From a virus, in IMG/VR virus record IMGVR_UViG_3300013094_002559, positions 1-29,738 of that record: 29,738 bases of DNA; one strand, given 5' to 3'. This document shows, one piece after another, positions 26,444-29,738 of this stretch. Under the pieces are notes generated by a model. It was not told where the DNA came from and did not search any database. It saw only the letters and a list, made by a program, of their open reading frames with translations. A program made the translations under genes and the position numbers. Every line of letters begins with the position of its first letter. The first letter of the stretch is position 1.

Positions 26444-26533
26444 TGGCGGAGAGTGTGGGAGTCGAACCCACTCGTCGGCTCATCACCAACGTCGGATTAG
26501 CAATCCGATGCCTTACCATCCGGCCCACTCTCC
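26444..26533 (-). tRNA. tRNA-Ser(GCT)
   Basis: Acceptor GGAGAGT/ACTCTCC, anticodon stem TCGGA with loop TTGCTAA (anticodon GCT), long variable arm, T-loop GTTCGACTC. CCA is encoded. First gene of the operon. Confidence 0.95.
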
Positions 26534-26535
26534 TC

Positions 26536-27183
26536 TTAAGTATCTATTATACTGCGTTTTTTAATTCGTGTCAAGTCTAGTGGCGGGTTACATACAGGAA
26601 TTTTATTATATTTTTCATAATATTTTCCCAATAACTCTAGTTCTATGCTTTTACACAAACTAGGATGCATAGGCAAGTATGCTTGATAACAATTATCAAT
26701 AGCAGGTATGCCAAATGTTTCTTTAAACGCTGTTCCGCATCCATACGGACTTAGTCTGTTGTTTCGTACTGTGCCTTTAAAGTCAGTTCTACGCCCTAAC
26801 ATACAATCACGTGTTACTGCTCTAGATTCACCGATGTAAAATACTTCAGGTGCCAAAAAGTCTGCAGGGCCAATTGGCTTAACTGGAAATAAACCATAAA
26901 CATAGCACCCCGGATCTTTTTTGTGAAAGCCCCACGATTCATTCCAACGTTCATCAATTTGATGCCACTCAGTGAAATCACTGAGTTCAGGTACTGACTG
27001 TGTGTTTTCCTGTGTTACAAAAAAATTTGTACCAGTGAGTTCTGCACATTTTTTTAAACTGTACGCAAACTTATCAACGTCTGGGCAATTCTTGATTATC
27101 TCGTATAACTGTTGTTCAGTTAACCCATGGTTACCGGAGCCCGTTCTAATATTACGTGCCAGTATGGCGGCTTTATCAGTCAT
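26536..27183 (-). CDS. GIY-YIG-like nuclease-superfamily protein
   Basis: 215 residues. The middle reads GCYVYGL (92-98) then VFYIGES (114-120), the Y-Y--- YIG spacing of GIY-YIG nucleases; R131/R132, a Glu pair (E181/E183 in SIELELLG) and N199 could be the other active-site residues. The N-terminus (about 1-85) is helical, possibly DNA-binding. The tRNA-operon promoter lies inside its last codons. It sits beside a tRNA array, as many phage homing endonucleases do, but no intron is visible. Fold call is by motif only. Confidence 0.6.
   Translation of the reverse strand: MTDKAAILARNIRTGSGNHGLTEQQLYEIIKNCPDVDKFAYSLKKCAELTGTNFFVTQENTQSVPELSDFTEWHQIDERWNESWGFHKKDPGCYVYGLFPVKPIGPADFLAPEVFYIGESRAVTRDCMLGRRTDFKGTVRNNRLSPYGCGTAFKETFGIPAIDNCYQAYLPMHPSLCKSIELELLGKYYEKYNKIPVCNPPLDLTRIKKRSIIDT
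26546..26574 (-). promoter_or_regulatory. Perfect-consensus sigma70 promoter of the tRNA/rpoZ operon
   Basis: Minus strand: TTGACA (26574-26569), exactly 17 bases, TATAAT (26551-26546). Both hexamers are perfect. The expected start lies about six bases before tRNA-Ser. It should fire strongly with host RNA polymerase early in infection. Confidence 0.9.
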
Positions 27184-28066
27184 AGAGTTTCTTTATTGTT
27201 TGCTCGTAGCTGGCGGGAATTAACATGTTCCTGGGCAAATTAATACTGTGATTTAAACTTGTAATCGCTAACTTTTGTGCACGAGCTCTGTGTATTGGAT
27301 CAGTGTTTAACAACACTTCTGTGCAAAAATCATGATGTATAACTGCATCAGGATGTGGATCTTCATGAATATAATTCATGAACTCTAGTGTAACTTGTTT
27401 CTTGATTTTGTATTCCCACATACCCGAATATGTTTTCGGATTGTATGGATCAGTTGGTCTAAGATAAAACTTATCCCAATTGATTGCATCAATTAAATTA
27501 TGCATGGGTTTTAACTGCATAATCGCTTCTGCTGTTTTTAAATCTTGTTTTGTTAACTTATTTTTTACAGACCAAACACTACGCCAGCTAGGTTCAAACT
27601 TAGGTCTTACATCGTACCAAGGATTTTGCCAAAACATCAAACGATACTGGCATTTAGTTGAATCTAATAGCTGTTGTATTTGATAGATTAAATTAAAATT
27701 GTCAACAATCATGTGCGTCAGACTAACATCATGATCTGGATGTAATCTATAAAGACCACACCATGGTGTAGAGGACCCATGTTCTAGTTGCTCATTGTTG
27801 TTAGGGAAGAATCCACGACAATCATATTTTTTGATCCATTCGTCATCGTACCAAACACTCACACGATTGTTGCCAGTGAGCATAATGTAAACAGTATCAT
27901 TGCTGGTAATACTGTTACGTCTGCTCATTAGTTCCCAGTATATAGTTTCATTTGAGATTCCAGGCCATCCTAGATTTGTAACAGGCTTGTTTGAATATTC
28001 AGCAAGCCAGTCAGCCCAAGTATGCCAGAACCACTTGGTAAAACTACAACCAAGGGTGTAAATCAC
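27176..28066 (-). CDS. SGNH-hydrolase-like protein
   Basis: 296 residues from a GTG that overlaps the rubredoxin stop (GTGA). Block I is YTLGCSFTKW (3-12) with the nucleophile candidate Ser8, block III is TGNNRVS (the GxN signature), and block V is EDPHPDAVIHH, with the D--H pair typical of SGNH esterases. The family contains acyl and sugar esterases, which fits a surface-glycan role, but substrate is not visible. Similar long SGNH-like proteins occur in aquatic phages. Confidence 0.75.
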   Translation of the reverse strand: MIYTLGCSFTKWFWHTWADWLAEYSNKPVTNLGWPGISNETIYWELMSRRNSITSNDTVYIMLTGNNRVSVWYDDEWIKKYDCRGFFPNNNEQLEHGSSTPWCGLYRLHPDHDVSLTHMIVDNFNLIYQIQQLLDSTKCQYRLMFWQNPWYDVRPKFEPSWRSVWSVKNKLTKQDLKTAEAIMQLKPMHNLIDAINWDKFYLRPTDPYNPKTYSGMWEYKIKKQVTLEFMNYIHEDPHPDAVIHHDFCTEVLLNTDPIHRARAQKLAITSLNHSINLPRNMLIPASYEQTIKKLYD

Positions 28067-28191
28067 AATACTTCGTATTCATCTTTACCGCAGCCACATT
28101 CAGGACACAAAAAGTCCTCGGCTAGATCTTCCCAAGCACCTTCTGTGTCTTCATCGTGGACATGTCCACAAACTACGCATACGTGTTCCAT
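28063..28191 (-). CDS. Stand-alone rubredoxin-like protein
   Basis: 42 residues, starting MEHVCVVCGH and ending EYEVL. Two CxxC pairs (C5, C8 and C29, C32) spaced as in rubredoxin would hold one iron; an extra Cys34 is present. The ATG overlaps the rubrerythrin stop (TAATG), so both are made from the same mRNA. It would supply the electron-carrying domain that the neighbouring rubrerythrin lacks. Confidence 0.85.
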   Translation of the reverse strand: MEHVCVVCGHVHDEDTEGAWEDLAEDFLCPECGCGKDEYEVL

Positions 28192-28640
28192 TATAGTGCC
28201 TCCAATTTTGCTTGATATGCTGCTGCATGTCGTTGTTCAATTTTAGTCAATGCCGCAAAACGCTTTTCTGCTTTGGCTAGAATAGCCGCAAATTGCTCTG
28301 CATGCTCTTTTGATTCTTCAATTTGAAGATTTGCTTCTACTGCGGCACTAACATCTCCTTCGAGTTCGGCTTGTGCTTTAAACTCGGGATACATTGTAGT
28401 GAACTCATAAGTTTCGCCTTCGATGGCCTTTTGCAAACATTCAGCAGTTGTTGGTTTACCAATTAGCAATTCTAGATGACCCCATGCATGTAGCAATTCT
28501 TGATCGGCAGTATGCTCAAAGTGTTTTGCAATGTCTTCGTGTCCCGCTTCCCTGGCAATCTTGGCAAAGTAACGATACTTTGTATGTGCTTGTGATTCTC
28601 CAGCAAAGGCGGCTTCTAAGTTTTTAATAGTTACGCTCAT
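28191..28640 (-). CDS. Rubrerythrin (diiron domain only)
   Basis: 149 residues from ATG 28640 with AAAGGAAAA upstream; the longer frame runs into the tRNA gene. A four-helix ferritin-like domain is evident: E14 in AGES, QELLHAWGH (E48, H51), EGETYE (E75), and a third cluster EESKEH (108-113), the diiron ligand pattern with slightly altered spacing at the last cluster. Rubrerythrin reduces hydrogen peroxide. The usual C-terminal rubredoxin domain is absent here and is encoded by the next gene instead. It lies 22 bases after tRNA-Leu(TAG). Confidence 0.92.
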   Translation of the reverse strand: MSVTIKNLEAAFAGESQAHTKYRYFAKIAREAGHEDIAKHFEHTADQELLHAWGHLELLIGKPTTAECLQKAIEGETYEFTTMYPEFKAQAELEGDVSAAVEANLQIEESKEHAEQFAAILAKAEKRFAALTKIEQRHAAAYQAKLEAL

Positions 28641-28661
28641 TTGTTTTCCTTTATTGAAATT

Positions 28662-28745
28662 TGGTGCCCAGGGGGAGACTCGAACTCCCACGCCTTTCGG
28701 CAGCGGCTTCTAAGACCGCCAAGTCTACCATTCCATCACCGGGGC
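28662..28745 (-). tRNA. tRNA-Leu(TAG)
   Basis: The anticodon stem GCGGT with loop CTTAGAA gives anticodon TAG; long variable arm and T-loop GTTCGAGTC. CCA is encoded. The acceptor GCCCCGG/CCTGGGC has one C-T mismatch at the fifth pair. A palindrome, AGTATTAATACT, abuts its 5' end. Confidence 0.92.
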
Positions 28746-28765
28746 AGTATTAATACTTATAATCT

Positions 28766-29037
28766 AAAAGGTTTGAACACTAAAATCTGCTTTACAACCG
28801 TAGACCTTTTCGACCTTAGGGGGCGACCCTCATGACTCGTAATCAAATAATAAATGTCCATGCAAGAGACATATTTGATATATTACAGGAATCCAGAAGT
28901 TCTACAACTTTAAAAATATTGGGTACGCTTCGGGAACACCCGATATTCACAGAATTTTCGAGCGTGACTTGCATTACGTTATATACTTTTCCTGCTACTG
29001 GTATCAGATAGTTGTCAAACTAGTGTTCAAACTTTTT
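28766..29037 (+). ncRNA. Candidate structured non-coding RNA (strand uncertain)
   Basis: This fills most of the 338-base gap 28746-29083. The ends pair: AAAAGGTTTGAACACTA (28766-28782) with the complementary 29021-29037, one G-U. Inside are hairpins 28842-28848/28873-28879 continuing to ATGTC/GACAT, 28898-28902/28907-28911 (AAGTT/AACTT), 28915-28924/28938-28947, UCUGC/GUAGA near the 5' end, and 7-base loop-distal matches that would make pseudoknots. Three imperfect pairs are G-U on the plus strand but mismatched on the minus, which favours plus. TATAAT (28758-28763) lies just before the 5' arm, and five T end the 3' arm. Against this, ORFs of 59 codons (plus, 28832-29011, AGGGGG before the ATG) and 43 codons (minus) exist, and a strong promoter points leftward. 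Confidence 0.45.
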
Positions 29038-29042
29038 AAATC

Positions 29043-29080
29043 ACAGTACGTAGTATAAAGAAAATACTACGTACTGTCAA
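29043..29080 (-). promoter_or_regulatory. Near-consensus sigma70 promoter inside a perfect palindrome
   Basis: Minus strand: TTGACA (29080-29075), 17 bases, TATACT (29057-29052). The region is a perfect 14-bp inverted repeat (29043-29056/29064-29077, seven-base loop), so a repressor dyad and promoter coincide. It could serve tRNA-Leu and rubrerythrin, reading through the 28766-29037 region, or end the metallophosphoesterase gene as a hairpin without a clear T-run. Confidence 0.65.
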
Positions 29081-29083
29081 CCT

Positions 29084-29692
29084 TTACATTGCCGGTCCGT
29101 TACCATTTGTGCGAAAGTCTACTTCGCCACCTTCTTCTCGGATACGTCGAATAACATCTTCAAACAAGATAGGTGCAAAGTCTGGAAGTTGCTCCACACA
29201 AACGCAGTGATAGCGAACATCAGGTTCATCACTGTACAACATTTCTCCGGTCTTAGCATTAAACCCACGAACTTTCATTACACGGTTAGCATGAGTATGT
29301 CCGTGAATGTTAGTACCAAATCGACCCAACGAATCTACATGCAACGGGATATGACTTAAGATCATACCCGACATCACGTGATAGGCTCGCAATTCACGAA
29401 AGTATTGTCTATACTCTGTGTCAGGGAAGATGTCGTGGTTGCCACGGATCAAGACCTTGTCACCGTTTAAACGACTCAATGTTTTCATGGCCCGTCGATT
29501 GATCACAACATCGCCCAAATGGTACACTTTGTCAGTAGGGCGTACACGTTCATTCCAAGCCTGAACCATAGCTTCATCCATTTCCTCGGCGTTATCCCAA
29601 GGACGCAATTTTGTAACACCATCGTTACGTGTGAATCTACATACTCCGGCATGACCAAAGTGCGTATCACTAACTAAAAATACTCCGGGCAT
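29084..29692 (-). CDS. Calcineurin-like metallophosphoesterase
   Basis: 202 residues. All the metal-binding motifs are present: DTHFGH (9-14), HLGD (58-61), GNHD (84-87), SH (113-114) and HGHTH (130-134). It should bind two metals and hydrolyse a phosphoester or nucleotide; phage members have been linked to nucleotide, RNA-end or cell-wall processing, but no substrate can be assigned. The ATG has AGGAG seven bases upstream. A TATAAT lies just before the ribosome site, without a good -35 in view. Confidence 0.93.
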   Translation of the reverse strand: MPGVFLVSDTHFGHAGVCRFTRNDGVTKLRPWDNAEEMDEAMVQAWNERVRPTDKVYHLGDVVINRRAMKTLSRLNGDKVLIRGNHDIFPDTEYRQYFRELRAYHVMSGMILSHIPLHVDSLGRFGTNIHGHTHANRVMKVRGFNAKTGEMLYSDEPDVRYHCVCVEQLPDFAPILFEDVIRRIREEGGEVDFRTNGNGPAM

Positions 29693-29738
29693 GATTGCTC
29701 CTAATTATAAAAATGTCACTTTGTATACTGTACTAGAA

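Noticed and set aside
28230-28250. TTGACTAAAATTGA inside rubrerythrin, resembling the -35 of the terminator-promoter cassettes
   Set aside because: It encodes conserved L-T-K-I-E residues and has no -10 box at 16-18 bases.
28641-28835. 64-codon plus-strand ORF over tRNA-Leu
   Set aside because: It consists of the antisense of the tRNA plus unrelated sequence.
28721-28860. Possible further tRNA around 28800-28850 (TGACTCGTAATCA looks like an anticodon arm)
   Set aside because: No T-loop (GTTCNANNC) or acceptor pairing could be found at the right distances on either strand.

Overview
The window is a dense, AT-rich stretch of a T4-like (tailed, myovirus-type) bacteriophage genome. Genes are short, mostly on the minus strand, and linked by 1-11 base stop/start overlaps. 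The T4-type signature is UvsW helicase, a probable gp62-like clamp-loader subunit, dCMP deaminase, T4-late-type promoter octamers and a tRNA cluster. The host is probably a betaproteobacterium. GroEL and the omega-like protein read like betaproteobacterial versions, a signal-peptide outer-membrane-type protein is present, and promoters match the sigma70 consensus closely. The host call is inference.

Layout. 1-5579 (minus) is one uninterrupted tail-fibre reading frame running off the left edge. It is preceded by a small virion-type gene (5579-6073) and two face-to-face late-promoter motifs. 6108-6482 is a lone plus-strand conserved phage gene. 6475-12982 (minus) is an overlapping train: a miniature DnaE-like palm protein, a zinc-finger protein, a gp62-like protein, small metal-binding and cupin proteins, two unknowns, UvsW and a HARP-like protein. 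12999-14829 holds an AAA+ ATPase with a structured 3' untranslated region and terminator, then three small genes with clear sigma70 promoters. 14936-16848 is groEL/groES.

16952-22292 (minus) is a seven-gene glycan/methylation operon: two GT9-like proteins, two methyltransferases, a 2OG-Fe(II) oxygenase, a probable glycosyltransferase and a GT17 enzyme. Across a short divergent region lie a beta-propeller glycan protein and an NAD-dependent sugar epimerase (plus strand). 24197-25530 carries a small conserved protein, the outer-membrane protein and dCMP deaminase. 25530-26574 is GNAT-like, RNA polymerase omega (RpoZ-like) and tRNA-Pro, -Leu and -Ser, behind a perfect consensus promoter. 26536-28745 is GIY-YIG-like, SGNH-like, rubredoxin, rubrerythrin and tRNA-Leu. 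28746-29083 has no convincing gene but a closed, pseudoknot-rich RNA-like architecture. 29084-29692 is a metallophosphoesterase.

How it fits together: the phage brings parts for replication and recombination (UvsW/HARP, clamp loader, DnaE-like), protein folding (GroEL/ES), transcription (omega), translation (tRNAs), nucleotide and redox metabolism, and surface-glycan modification. Best candidates for something undescribed are the RNA at 28766-29037, the catalytic-residue-retaining 197-residue DnaE fragment, the HARP/UvsW pair, phage RpoZ, and the three-hairpin RNA after the AAA+ gene.
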